The notes: generated by a model from the sequence alone, not told the origin. Shown: positions 18,192-27,146, numbered from the stretch's first letter. The stretch: DNA of 64,000 nt from Bradyrhizobium ivorense (GCF_900696085.1 NZ_CAADFC020000004.1:876985-940984); one strand, 5' to 3'. Program-made: numbers and translations.

Positions 18192-19277
18192 TTATTTCGG
18201 AATCGGCAATGGTTCGGCGCCCTCAGCGCCACCGAGGTGGGCGCGCCGGTACTCTGTCGGCGTTAGTCCGGTATGGGCCTTGAAGGCGCGGTTGAAGGGC
18301 CCGATCGAGCCGAAGCCGGCGTCGAGCGCAATCGTCAGGATCGGCACCTCGGCCTGGCCGGGATCGCGCAGTGCGGCCTCGGCCTCGGCCAGCCGATAGC
18401 CGTTGACGAAGGCGCTGAAATTGCGATGGCCGAGCTGCCCGTTGATCAGGCGGCGCAGCCGATACTCGGGAATGTCGAGCTTTTGCGCCAACGACGTGAC
18501 GCTGAGGTCCGGCTCGCGATAGATCTTGTCGTGATCGATCAGCCTGCGCAGCGCCTCGATCAGTGCCACATCGGGCGACGCGGCCGGGGGGCTGTCGTTG
18601 GAGGTTGGCTTCTGCGCGGCACGCGCCGCAGTCGGCACCAGTGGTGCGCCGCTCGATGGCAGCGAGCCCACCGCCGCGAACAGGAAGATCAACCCGGCCA
18701 GAGCTGCGGCATTGGCGAGACTGAAGGGCGCGGACGACAGCGCGCCCGGCCAGATCCAGTCCGACGCGACGCTCAGCACCGTGTAGAGCGCGATCGCAAC
18801 CGCATACCAGACGCGAAGCCGGCGCCTTCCCTCCACCAGGTCGGTCGCCCGGCCAGCCAGCACATGCCAGATCCCGAGCAGCAGGCAAAGCAGCAGCAAG
18901 GCGGAGTGCAGCGCCGCGCTGGTGTAAGTCGGCCGGCCCAGAGTTTCGAGCACGCCGAGCATGATGAACACCAGCCAGGCGAGCGCGTGGTACCAGCGCG
19001 GGCGAAATTCATCGGTGAAGATCGCACCCATCGTGAGCCAGAATGCGACCGGCGTGCCGGCGCCGACGAGGTGGACGAGAAACCGCCAGCGCAGATCCAG
19101 CGCACCGAAATCGGGAGCGGATTCGACGACATAGGCCACGATGCCGGTGAGCAGCAGCGCCGAATAGCGGCTGACCGGATTGCCGCGCGCGTCGCGGGCG
19201 AGCGTCACGATGCGGAACAGCAGCAGCACGACTGCCCCGCCTCGCAATGCGGCTTCCAGGGTCGACATCCGGTTCAA
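18192..19277 (-). CDS. AraC-family regulator with membrane-embedded N-terminus
   Basis: 361 residues. The N-terminal 210 residues hold about six or seven hydrophobic helices; the C-terminal 110 carry a double helix-turn-helix AraC domain (SVTSLAQKLDIPEYRLRRLI and TIALDAGFGSIGPFNRAFKA, ending HTGLTPTEYRRAH). This matches membrane-bound AraC-type regulators that sense an envelope signal. It precedes the secreted serine hydrolase gene on the same strand, the most likely target. The start is either 19277 or an in-frame ATG 9 bases later. Confidence 0.85.
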   Translation of the reverse strand: MNRMSTLEAALRGGAVVLLLFRIVTLARDARGNPVSRYSALLLTGIVAYVVESAPDFGALDLRWRFLVHLVGAGTPVAFWLTMGAIFTDEFRPRWYHALAWLVFIMLGVLETLGRPTYTSAALHSALLLLCLLLGIWHVLAGRATDLVEGRRRLRVWYAVAIALYTVLSVASDWIWPGALSSAPFSLANAAALAGLIFLFAAVGSLPSSGAPLVPTAARAAQKPTSNDSPPAASPDVALIEALRRLIDHDKIYREPDLSVTSLAQKLDIPEYRLRRLINGQLGHRNFSAFVNGYRLAEAEAALRDPGQAEVPILTIALDAGFGSIGPFNRAFKAHTGLTPTEYRRAHLGGAEGAEPLPIPK

Positions 19278-19357
19278 CGGCCCGATTGAGATCCCGAGAG
19301 GAGCGCATCGGGGGGCGTGGTGTCAACAGGGCGCGGTGGCTGTCGATTGGCCAGAAA

Positions 19358-19440
19358 GTAGGGCGGGTTAGCGAAGCGTAACCCGCCGAAGTTCGTCAAG
19401 GAGGAGATGGCGGGTTACGGCTTCGCCTAACCCGCCCTAC
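19358..19440. repeat. Long palindromic repeat (GTAGGGCGGGTTAGCGAAGCG family)
   Basis: GTAGGGCGGGTTA (19358-19370) is inverted as TAACCCGCCCTAC (19428-19440), and the internal GCGAAGCGTAACCCGCC is mirrored by GGCGGGTTACGGCTTCGC with small changes. It lies just after the molybdenum hydroxylase operon end and may act as its terminator. It is related to 10509-10542. Confidence 0.8.
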
Positions 19441-19445
19441 CGATT

Positions 19446-21704
19446 CTACTCCGCCGCCTGTTGCGTTGGCGCGTCCAGCGCTTCCGAGACCTTCGGCGGC
19501 GACATCGGCAGGCTGTAGAAGCGTTTGCCGAGCGCGTTGTGCACCGCGTTGGCCACCGCGGCCATCACAGGCACCAGCGGCACTTCGCCGACGCCCTTGA
19601 CGCCCTGCGGATGTTTCGGGTTCGGCACTTCGACCAGCGCGCAGTCGAGCATCGGCAAATCGGAGCAGACCGGCATGCGATAGTCCAGGAAGCCCGGATT
19701 ATCGACCTTGCCGTCCTTGTTGTAGATGTACTCCTCGTTCAGCGCCCAGCCGATGCCTTGCGCGACGCCGCCCTGGAGCTGGCCCTCGACATAGCTCGGA
19801 TGGATGGCGCGGCCGACATCCTGCACCGCGGTGTAGCGGATCACGCGGACGATGCCGAGATCGACATCGACCTCGACGTCGCAGATGTGGGTGCCGAAGC
19901 CGCCCTCGGCGCCTTGCGTGTTGAGCTGCACGCTGGCGCCGATCGGGCCGCCCTGCGACGGCGCCTTCTCGGCGAGGTCGGCGAGCGTCAGCGGCTTGAA
20001 CTCGCCAGCATTCGGGCTCACCGGATGCGCGGCGCCGTCCTCCCACTTGACCGCCTCGGGGTCGATCTCCCAGATCTTCGCCGCGCGCTCGCGCAAGGTG
20101 GCGATGATCTTGTCGGTCGCCTGCGTCACCACCATCGAGGAGGCGAACAGCACGCGGCTGCCGCCGGTCAGGTTGGAGAAGCCGACCGTCTGAGTGTCGC
20201 CGATGATGACGGAGATGCGCTTGTAGTCGATGCCGAGCAGTTCGGCGCAGATGTTGGCGATGCCGGCGCGCGAGCCGCCGATATCGGGGTGACCGGTGGT
20301 GACGACGACGTTGCCGTCCTCGGTGATGTTGACCTGCGCGGAGGATTCGCCGCCGGCGTTGAACCAGAAGCCCGACGCCACGCCCCGTCCCTGCAGCTTG
20401 CCGAGCGGCGCGGCATAATGCGGGTGGTTCTTCGCCGCCTCCAGCGTCTCGATGTAGCCGATGCGCGGGAACACCGGGCCATGCGCCGCCTTGGTGCCCT
20501 CTTTCGCCGCGTTCTTCAGCCGCAGCGCGAGCGGGTCCATCTTCAAGGCCTCGGCGAGCTCGTCGAGCACGCATTCCACCGCATAGGCGCCGATCGGCGC
20601 GCCCGGGGCGCGATAGGCCGCGACCTTGGAGCGGTTGGAGCAGACGTCAAAGCCTTCCGACAGAATATGCGGGATGTCGTAGGGCGCAAAGCTGCAGCCG
20701 ACCGCGCCGCGGATCGGCGAGCCCGGGAAGGCGCCGGCCTGCAGGTAGAACGCGCCGTGGGCGGCGACGATGGTGCCGTCCTTCTTCGCGCCGATCTTCA
20801 CCGTGCTCTTCGAGCCCGAGGTCGGACCGGTGGCGCGCATCACCTCCTCGCGCGTCATCACCATCTTCACCGGGCGGCCGGATTTTTTCGCGAGCAGGGT
20901 CGCCAGCGGCTCGAGATAGACGATGGTCTTGCCGCCAAAGCCGCCGCCGATCTCGGCCGGGATGGCGCGGATGTCGCTCTGCGGGATGCCTGTGAGCATC
21001 GAGGTCATCGCGCGCACCATGAACTGGCCCTGGCTCGACGACCAGATCGTGGTCTTGCCGTCGGCCGCAACCGAAATCAGGCAGGCATGCGGCTCGATAT
21101 AGCCCTGGTGCACCGGGCGCGTGGTGAAGGAGCGCTCGATCACGATCTCGGCGTCCTTGAAGCCAACAGCGATGTCGCCCTTTTTGGATTCGATCCGGCC
21201 CATGATGTTCGAGGGCTTGCCGTCGAACTTGTTGAACTCGTGCAGGATCGGCGCGCCGTCCTTCAGCGCGTCGTCGATCTCGATCGCCCAGGGCAGCACC
21301 TCGTAATCGACCTCGATCAGCTTGCAGGCCTCAGTGGCGATCGCTTCCGTGGTGGCCGCCACCGCGGCGACGGGGTGGCCGGGGAACAGCGCCTTGTCGC
21401 GCGCCATTACGTTGCGGCACATCCAGCGCATGTCCTGGATGCCGAGCATCACGGCGCCCTTCTCGATCGTGAAATCGACGATGTCACGCGAGGTGACGAC
21501 CGCCTTCACGCCGGGCAGCGCCTCGGCCTTCGCCGTGTTGATCGACTTGATCCGGGCATGCGGATGCGGGCTGCGCAGCACCTTGCCCCAGATCATGCCG
21601 GGCATCGTGGTGTCGGCGGCAAACGCCGCGCGTCCCGTCACCTTGTCGACGCCGTCGGGCCGGATGGTGCGCTGGCCGATCCATTTGTTGTTGAGGACGT
21701 TCAT
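19446..21704 (-). CDS. Molybdenum hydroxylase large subunit (xanthine dehydrogenase/CoxL family)
   Basis: 752 residues, the molybdopterin-binding subunit. Typical motifs are an N-terminal VTGRAAFAADTTMPGMIWGK, EIGGGFGGKT (about 251-260), a loop AYRAPGAP (about 363-370) and the catalytic glutamate in GVGEVPLVP (about E707). The AYRAPGAP loop is neither the AYxCSFR of form I CO dehydrogenase nor the AYRGAGR of form II, so CO is unlikely to be the substrate; a hydroxylase of an N-heterocycle, aldehyde or aromatic thioester is more likely. The start overlaps the stop of the 2Fe-2S subunit gene by 4 bases (ATGA) and has GGAGGC upstream. It is the last gene of the three-gene operon. Confidence 0.88.
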   Translation of the reverse strand: MNVLNNKWIGQRTIRPDGVDKVTGRAAFAADTTMPGMIWGKVLRSPHPHARIKSINTAKAEALPGVKAVVTSRDIVDFTIEKGAVMLGIQDMRWMCRNVMARDKALFPGHPVAAVAATTEAIATEACKLIEVDYEVLPWAIEIDDALKDGAPILHEFNKFDGKPSNIMGRIESKKGDIAVGFKDAEIVIERSFTTRPVHQGYIEPHACLISVAADGKTTIWSSSQGQFMVRAMTSMLTGIPQSDIRAIPAEIGGGFGGKTIVYLEPLATLLAKKSGRPVKMVMTREEVMRATGPTSGSKSTVKIGAKKDGTIVAAHGAFYLQAGAFPGSPIRGAVGCSFAPYDIPHILSEGFDVCSNRSKVAAYRAPGAPIGAYAVECVLDELAEALKMDPLALRLKNAAKEGTKAAHGPVFPRIGYIETLEAAKNHPHYAAPLGKLQGRGVASGFWFNAGGESSAQVNITEDGNVVVTTGHPDIGGSRAGIANICAELLGIDYKRISVIIGDTQTVGFSNLTGGSRVLFASSMVVTQATDKIIATLRERAAKIWEIDPEAVKWEDGAAHPVSPNAGEFKPLTLADLAEKAPSQGGPIGASVQLNTQGAEGGFGTHICDVEVDVDLGIVRVIRYTAVQDVGRAIHPSYVEGQLQGGVAQGIGWALNEEYIYNKDGKVDNPGFLDYRMPVCSDLPMLDCALVEVPNPKHPQGVKGVGEVPLVPVMAAVANAVHNALGKRFYSLPMSPPKVSEALDAPTQQAAE

Positions 21705-22195
21705 TGCGCTGCCTCCTGAATTCCCTGGCGCATTTCGGCGGCGGTCTCCATCACCGCGCGGACGATCTTGTCGTAACCGGTGCACCGGCAGAGATTGCCG
21801 GCGAGCCAGAACCGGACCTCCTCCTCGGTCGGGTCCGGATTCTTCTTCAAGAGCGCATCGGAGGCGACCAGCATGCCCGAGGTGCAGATGCCGCACTGGA
21901 GCGCGGCGTGCTCGAGGAACTTCTGCTGCAGCGGATGCAGCCTTTCGCCGTTGGCCATGCCCTCGATGGTCCGGATCTCGTGCCCCTCGGCCTCGGCCGC
22001 GAGCATCAGGCAGGAGCACACCAGGCGGTCGTCGAGCGTGATCGAGCAGGCGCCGCAATCGCCGGACGAGCAGCCCTCCTTGGAGCCGGTGAGCCCGAGC
22101 TGGCCGCGCAGCGCGTCGAGCATGGTCTCATACGGCTCGCACAAAAATTCCATCGGCTCGCCGTTGACAGTGGTGGTGACGTGCAGTTTCGCCAT
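21701..22195 (-). CDS. Molybdenum hydroxylase 2Fe-2S subunit (CoxS type)
   Basis: 164 residues. A ferredoxin-like N-terminal cluster uses C42, C47, C50 and C62 (GCSSGDCGAC then LVC), and the helical second cluster uses C101, C104, C136 and C138 (CGIC and CRCTG). All eight ligands are present. It passes electrons from the molybdenum site to the FAD subunit. The stop of the FAD gene lies 4 bases before this start; the 3' end overlaps the large-subunit start. Confidence 0.92.
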   Translation of the reverse strand: MAKLHVTTTVNGEPMEFLCEPYETMLDALRGQLGLTGSKEGCSSGDCGACSITLDDRLVCSCLMLAAEAEGHEIRTIEGMANGERLHPLQQKFLEHAALQCGICTSGMLVASDALLKKNPDPTEEEVRFWLAGNLCRCTGYDKIVRAVMETAAEMRQGIQEAAQ

Positions 22196-22199
22196 GGTG

Positions 22200-23069
22200 C
22201 TAATGTCCTCCGGCGCGCTTGGCGGCGATCGCGGCGGTGCGCTTGAGCAGCACGCCTGCGGTTTTGACGCGATAGGCAATGGTGCCGCGCTTGTCGTCGA
22301 TCGGACGGCAGGCGGCGCGACAGGCGGCGGCCGCGGCTTCCAGCGCCGCATCGTCGAGCTTCGAGCCGATCAGCGCCTTGGCCGCCGCATCGACCAGCAG
22401 CGCGGTCGGCGCCACCGCGCCGAGGCCGACGCGAGCCACGGTGCAGACGCCGTCCTTCAGTGTCAGGCTGACGCCGAGGCCGACCACCGCGATGTCCATC
22501 TCGGTGCGCGGGATCATCCGCAGGTAAGCATCGCTCGAACCTGCAGGGCGCGGCGGGAGCGCAAAGCCGACCAGGATCTCGCCCGGCTTGAGGTTGGTGC
22601 GGCCAGGGCCGGCCGGCACATCCTCGACCTTGAGCTCGCGGCGGCCGTTCGGGCCTTGCAGCGTGACGACGGCACCGGCCGCGATCATCGCCGGCACGCT
22701 GTCGCCGGCCGGCGAGCCGTTGCAGAGATTGCCGCCGGCGGATGCCCGGCCCTGCACCTGTTTGGAGCCAATCAGATTGACGGCCTCGAGCACGCCGGGC
22801 CAGACCTTGCCGAAGCGCGGATGCTCCAACAGCTCCATGCCGGAGACGGCGGCGCCGACCCGAAAGCCGCCGTCGGCGGTTTCGGTGATTTCGGTCATCT
22901 CGCCGATTTTCTTGATGTCGACGATCAATCCCGGCCGCACCAGGCCGGAGCGCATTTGCACCAACAAATCGGTGCCGCCTGCCATAATGCGGGCGGCACT
23001 TCCGGCGGCAGCGAATGCGCCAATCGCTTCATCAAGCGTGCGCGGTGCTACGTATCGGATATCGGTCAT
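22200..23069 (-). CDS. Molybdenum hydroxylase FAD subunit (CoxM type)
   Basis: 289 residues of the FAD_binding_5/CO_deh_flav_C family. FAD contacts are visible as RIMAGGTDLLVQMRSG and the GGNLCNGSPAGDSVPAM loop; the C-terminal domain ends in AYRVKTAGVLLKRT. It accepts electrons from the 2Fe-2S subunit. It is the first gene of the operon and is transcribed divergently from the peptide-binding protein gene across a 304-base intergenic region. Confidence 0.9.
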   Translation of the reverse strand: MTDIRYVAPRTLDEAIGAFAAAGSAARIMAGGTDLLVQMRSGLVRPGLIVDIKKIGEMTEITETADGGFRVGAAVSGMELLEHPRFGKVWPGVLEAVNLIGSKQVQGRASAGGNLCNGSPAGDSVPAMIAAGAVVTLQGPNGRRELKVEDVPAGPGRTNLKPGEILVGFALPPRPAGSSDAYLRMIPRTEMDIAVVGLGVSLTLKDGVCTVARVGLGAVAPTALLVDAAAKALIGSKLDDAALEAAAAACRAACRPIDDKRGTIAYRVKTAGVLLKRTAAIAAKRAGGH

Positions 23070-23119
23070 GTGGCTACTTTAGTCTCCCTCGGCTGCTTGT
23101 TCCCTTGGCGGGGGCCTTA

Positions 23120-23219
23120 TCTCTGGCCGGCAGAGCGCAAGCCTACACGGCGGACCGCGGTCCGAACAGTCTCTGGCCGGCAGAGCGCAAGCCTACACGG
23201 CGGACCGCGGTCCGAACAG
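23120..23219. repeat. Exact 50-bp tandem duplication with embedded palindrome
   Basis: Two identical 50-base copies lie head to tail (23120-23169 and 23170-23219). Each contains the perfect 14-base palindrome CGGACCGCGGTCCG (23151-23164 and 23201-23214). The array sits in the 304-base region (23070-23373) between the divergent hydroxylase operon and the peptide-binding protein gene. Nothing else was recognised in that region except the AGGAGA ribosome site near 23363. Confidence 0.9.
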
Positions 23220-23373
23220 CCTTCGAGATGCGGTGGAATGCGCAGGCTCCTATGCAGGATGCGCGCTTGCGCGGCAGAGTTGCAGCATCGCCGGCCCTCG
23301 ATCCGATCGGACCCTTGCTTGCTTTGGATCGCGGATTAGTGAAGCATGCGGCGGTCAATTTCAGGAGATAGCG

Positions 23374-24978
23374 ATGCCCCATGTTTCGCGCCGAACTCTC
23401 CTCAAGCTTGCGGCCAGCGTGCCGATCGCGATGCCCGCCGTGCTGCCGTCGCGGGCCATGGCCGCCGGCAAGGGCAAGACCATCACCGCGGTGATGCATT
23501 CGGACCTCCGCATCACCGATCCCGGCTTCACCACCGCCTACATCACCCGCGATCACGGCTACATGGTCTACGACACCCTGCTCGGCATCGATGCGAGCTT
23601 CAAGGTCCGGCCGCAGATGGCGGAATGGACGGTCTCCGACGACAAGCTCACCTACACCTTCACGCTGCGCGACGGGTTGAAATGGCACGACGGCGCCCCG
23701 GTCACGGCGGAGGACTGCGTCGCCTCGCTGAAGCGCTGGGCCACCGTCGACGGCATGGCGCAGAAGCTGATGGATTTCACCGCGAGCCTCGAGGCCGGCG
23801 GACCGAAGGACATCGTGCTCAAGCTCAAGGAGCCCTACGGCCTGGTGCTGGAGACGATCTCAAAGCCGTCGTCCTATGTCGCGTTCATGATGCCGAAGCG
23901 GCTGGCGGAGACGCCGGCGGGCAAACAGATCCCGGAGCAGATCGGCTCAGGCCCGTTCAAGTTCTTGGCCGGCGAATTCCAGCCCGGCGTGAAGGCGGTC
24001 TATGAGCGCAACGCCGACTATGTGCCGCGCAAGGAGAAGCCGGAGTGGACCTCAGGCGGCAAGGTCGCCAAGGTCGATCGCGTCGAGTGGATCACGATGC
24101 CGGACGCGCAGACCGCGATCAACGCGCTGCAATCCGGCGACATCGATTTCCTGGAGCAGCCGTCGATCGACCTGTTGCCGGTGCTGGAGGCCAATGCCGA
24201 TCTCAATGTCGCGGTGCTCAACAAGTTCGGCTTCCAGATCAACGGCCGGATGAATTTTCTGCACCCGCCGTTCGACAACGTCAAAATCCGCCGCGCCGCA
24301 TTGCTGGCGCTGAACCAGAAGGACGTGCTGGACGCCACCGTCGGCAACTCGAAATATTATGAGATCTGCGGCGCCTATTTCGCCTGCGACACCCCGCTCG
24401 CCAGCGACACCGGCGCCGGGACGCTGATCAAGGGAGGCGGCATGGCCGAGGCCAAGAAGGCGCTGGCCGCCTCGGGCTATGACGGCACGCCGGTCGTGAT
24501 CATGGTACCCGGCGATGTCCAGACCCTGAAGGGACCGCCGATCGTGGCGGCGCAACGGCTGCGCGAGGCCGGCTTCAACGTCGACGCGCAGGCGACCGAC
24601 TGGCAGACCGTGGTCAGCCGCCGCGCCAGCCAGAAGCCGCCGAAGGAAGGCGGCTGGAACATGTTCTTCACCTTCACCGGCGCCACCGAGGTGATGAACC
24701 CGATCGTCAACAACCAGATCGCCGCCAACGGCAAGCGCGCCTGGTTCGGCTGGCCGGAGGACGCCAAGATCGAGCAGATGCGCGACGCCTATGCGCGTGC
24801 GACCTCCATCGAGGAGCAGAAGCAGCTCGCGCTCGAGATCCAGAAGCAGGCCTATGAGCAGGTGGTCTACATCCCCCTCGGCCAGTTCCGGCTGCCGAGC
24901 GCCTGGAGGAAATCGCTGAGCGGGGTGCTGGAAGGCCCGGCGCCGCCGGTGTTCTGGAACGTCGACAAGAGCGAATAG
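23374..24978 (+). CDS. ABC transporter oligopeptide/nickel-type substrate-binding protein (family 5)
   Basis: 534 residues. The export signal has a Tat-like SRRTLLKLAAS with a hydrophobic core, cleaved near residue 31. The body is a full-length SBP_bac_5 domain (LTYTFTLRDGLKWHDGAPVT is the family hallmark). It should bind peptides or similar ligands in the periplasm for an ABC importer, but no permease genes are next to it. It is clearly paralogous to the protein at 50923-52524 (long identical blocks, by eye about 70 percent), which is near dppBC-DF. The ATG follows AGGAGA. Confidence 0.88.
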   Translation: MPHVSRRTLLKLAASVPIAMPAVLPSRAMAAGKGKTITAVMHSDLRITDPGFTTAYITRDHGYMVYDTLLGIDASFKVRPQMAEWTVSDDKLTYTFTLRDGLKWHDGAPVTAEDCVASLKRWATVDGMAQKLMDFTASLEAGGPKDIVLKLKEPYGLVLETISKPSSYVAFMMPKRLAETPAGKQIPEQIGSGPFKFLAGEFQPGVKAVYERNADYVPRKEKPEWTSGGKVAKVDRVEWITMPDAQTAINALQSGDIDFLEQPSIDLLPVLEANADLNVAVLNKFGFQINGRMNFLHPPFDNVKIRRAALLALNQKDVLDATVGNSKYYEICGAYFACDTPLASDTGAGTLIKGGGMAEAKKALAASGYDGTPVVIMVPGDVQTLKGPPIVAAQRLREAGFNVDAQATDWQTVVSRRASQKPPKEGGWNMFFTFTGATEVMNPIVNNQIAANGKRAWFGWPEDAKIEQMRDAYARATSIEEQKQLALEIQKQAYEQVVYIPLGQFRLPSAWRKSLSGVLEGPAPPVFWNVDKSE

Positions 24979-25003
24979 CATGGATCGAGCCGCAGACTCG
25001 GTT

Positions 25004-25123
25004 CACCTCTCCCTTGGGAGAGGTCGATTTGCGCAGCAAATCGGGTGAGGGGCCACGGTGCCCACGAGGGACCGTAACCCCTCACCCGGCGCTGCGCGCC
25101 GACCTCTCCCAGAGGGAGAGGTG
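25004..25123. repeat. Dispersed palindromic repeat (CACCTCTCCC family), copy 1
   Basis: CACCTCTCCC (25004-25013) is inverted as GGGAGAGGTG (25114-25123). Internal arms GGGTGAGGGG and CCCCTCACCC also pair. A second copy lies at 28767-28913 with the same opening sequence. It occupies the gap between convergent genes. Confidence 0.8.
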
Positions 25124-25136
25124 GCAGCGCGCAACA

Positions 25137-27146
25137 TCACTGGCCGTTGGCGCGGCGCGCGGGCTTCGGCGCCTCGTCCTTCAGCTTTTCCAGCGCGCCG
25201 GGCATCATTTGTCCGAACATCGAGCTCAGCATCGCGGTCGGGATCAGACCCGCGCTACTTCCTTCGCCCGCCGGGCCGCCCGACATCAGGAATTGCGGCA
25301 CCAGCGGCTGGTTGATCCGGGTCAGGGCGTCGGCGAACTTTGCAAAGTTCTGCTCGGCCAGCCGGTACTCCGGGCCGCCATAGGCATCGACCGCCAGCTT
25401 GGTCGCCTGCGCATTGGCGGCGCCGACCGCAAGCACCCGGTCCGCCTCGCCCTGGCCTTCGAGCCGCGACTGCTCGCCGACCGCGGCTGCCGTGACCTTG
25501 CGGGTCTCGGCGTCCTTCTGCGCACGCGCCAGCGCCGCCGCGCCCTCGTTCTCATTGACCTTGACCTGGATCAGCGACTGCGTCAGCGCGGTCTGCGCCG
25601 CCGCCGTCGCCTTGGCCTCGTTCAGCGCGCGCTCCTGCACCGCGGCCTTCTCCTGCTCCTGATAGGTCTCGATCTGCTCGCGCGCGATCTGGCGCGAGCG
25701 CAGCTGGATCAGGATGTTCTCGATGGTGTGGTCACCCGCAGCCGCGCGCGGTGTGCCGATCAGCACCTCCTGGAGGTCGAGCGAGTAGCTCTCGAACTTC
25801 GCCTTCATCTCGTCCGCCGCCTCCGCCTGGACCGCGGCGCGGTTCTGCAGCAGCTCGATCAGCGTCATCTTCTGCGCGATGTTCTTGAAGAACGCCGAGA
25901 CCATCGGATCGAGCGTCTGCTCGACCAGCTTCTTCACGTCGCCGAAGCGCTGGATGATCATCGGCGCCTTCTTGTAGTCGATATGCATCACCACCGAAAG
26001 CGGCAGCGTCGGCTCGAACGCGTCCTTGGTGATCAGCGAGATCTCCGACAGGTTCTCGTCGAGCTTCATCGCGCCGACCTCGCCGCGCACCCATTTCAGG
26101 ATGAAGTTGACGGTCGGGATGATCTCGATCTTGCCGGCATAGGTGTTGAAGGCGTACTTGCCCGGCAGCAGCGGATCCTTCCAGACGCCGCGGCTGCCGT
26201 TGAGCACGAGCTCGCCATGGCGATACTGCTCGCCGGAGACGTCGTCGGTGCGCGGACCGGTGTAGAAGATGACGACGCCGACATTGCCGACCGGGATCAC
26301 GGTTTTCGGCACCGCCTCGACGGTCGCGAACAGGCGGTTGATGTACCAGGTGCCCTCGACGATCACCTGCAGCTGGCGGCCGCGATAGCCGCCGCCGGCC
26401 AGAAATTTCTCGGGCTCCTGGAAATTGTTGTGAAAGGTCGCCTCCTCGCGCAGGTCGGTGCCGACCTCCGGCGCGATGATCTCGCCCGGAGGCAGCGACG
26501 GACCGTCATGCACGGTGACGACGCCGACCAGGTCGTGATCGGCCGCCAGCACCACCGGGGCAAAGCCCCAGCGCTCGGTGATCGTGAGCTGCATGCTCCC
26601 GAGCACGCCGCGCTCGCGCTCGCTCAAGGCATGGCCATAGACGCGCTCGTCGGTAATGACGGCGAACTGCGTGGTGTTGATCGCATAGGTACCCTCGCGC
26701 AGCACCTTGCGCTGCGGGCCTTTCTGGCCGCCGCCGAGCAGGAAGCGGCGCGCATCCTGGAAGTCGGATTTGTCGTCGGTGTCGTTGGCGCCGAGCACCT
26801 GCGAGGGCTCAAGCGGCGCACCGTCGCGCGCGAACACGTAGGCGATCTTGCCCTGGCCGACGGTCACGAGGTCGGAGGTGTGAATCCGGTACATGAAGGG
26901 AAACATCATGTGCAGGCCGCCGCGCAGCACCTCGGGCTCGTAGCCGGCCTCACCGTTCAGCGCGATGAAGCCGTCGTCGATCGAGCCCTTCGGCGACCAC
27001 AGCTTTTCGACGATGCCGACCTGATTGTTCGGAATGTAGCGAAATACGTTTGATACGCGCAGCAGGATCACACATGCGACCGCTGCAGCGATCCAAATGG
27101 CCGGTTGGGTTAAACCTGAGCCATTAAGAAAACCGAGGAAGTCCAT
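25137..27146 (-). CDS. SPFH/Band 7 domain membrane protein
   Basis: 669 residues. One N-terminal membrane helix (about 17-34) precedes a long region with SPFH/flotillin-like features and an Ala/Glu-rich coiled coil (about 510-620: AREQIETYQEQEKAAVQERA and TALTQSLIQVKVNENEG). It is much longer than a typical 300-residue stomatin and has two flotillin-like strand-rich segments (about 35-200 and 250-430). Such proteins oligomerise on the inner membrane and organise proteases or lipid domains. No NfeD partner is adjacent. The start at 27146 is behind GGAG; the open frame continues upstream without family similarity. Confidence 0.75.
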   Translation of the reverse strand: MDFLGFLNGSGLTQPAIWIAAAVACVILLRVSNVFRYIPNNQVGIVEKLWSPKGSIDDGFIALNGEAGYEPEVLRGGLHMMFPFMYRIHTSDLVTVGQGKIAYVFARDGAPLEPSQVLGANDTDDKSDFQDARRFLLGGGQKGPQRKVLREGTYAINTTQFAVITDERVYGHALSERERGVLGSMQLTITERWGFAPVVLAADHDLVGVVTVHDGPSLPPGEIIAPEVGTDLREEATFHNNFQEPEKFLAGGGYRGRQLQVIVEGTWYINRLFATVEAVPKTVIPVGNVGVVIFYTGPRTDDVSGEQYRHGELVLNGSRGVWKDPLLPGKYAFNTYAGKIEIIPTVNFILKWVRGEVGAMKLDENLSEISLITKDAFEPTLPLSVVMHIDYKKAPMIIQRFGDVKKLVEQTLDPMVSAFFKNIAQKMTLIELLQNRAAVQAEAADEMKAKFESYSLDLQEVLIGTPRAAAGDHTIENILIQLRSRQIAREQIETYQEQEKAAVQERALNEAKATAAAQTALTQSLIQVKVNENEGAAALARAQKDAETRKVTAAAVGEQSRLEGQGEADRVLAVGAANAQATKLAVDAYGGPEYRLAEQNFAKFADALTRINQPLVPQFLMSGGPAGEGSSAGLIPTAMLSSMFGQMMPGALEKLKDEAPKPARRANGQ

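Noticed and set aside
19461..21719. 752-codon plus-strand frame over the molybdenum hydroxylase gene
   Set aside because: Antisense shadow; the minus-strand product has a full set of family motifs.
21705..22058. N-terminal extension of the hydroxylase large subunit
   Set aside because: The extra codons overlap the 2Fe-2S subunit gene in another frame and give Arg-rich nonsense; the ATG at 21704 has GGAGGC upstream.
25014..27053. 679-codon plus-strand frame across the SPFH gene
   Set aside because: Starts inside a palindromic repeat and has low-complexity Arg/Leu/Asp composition; the minus strand carries the SPFH protein.
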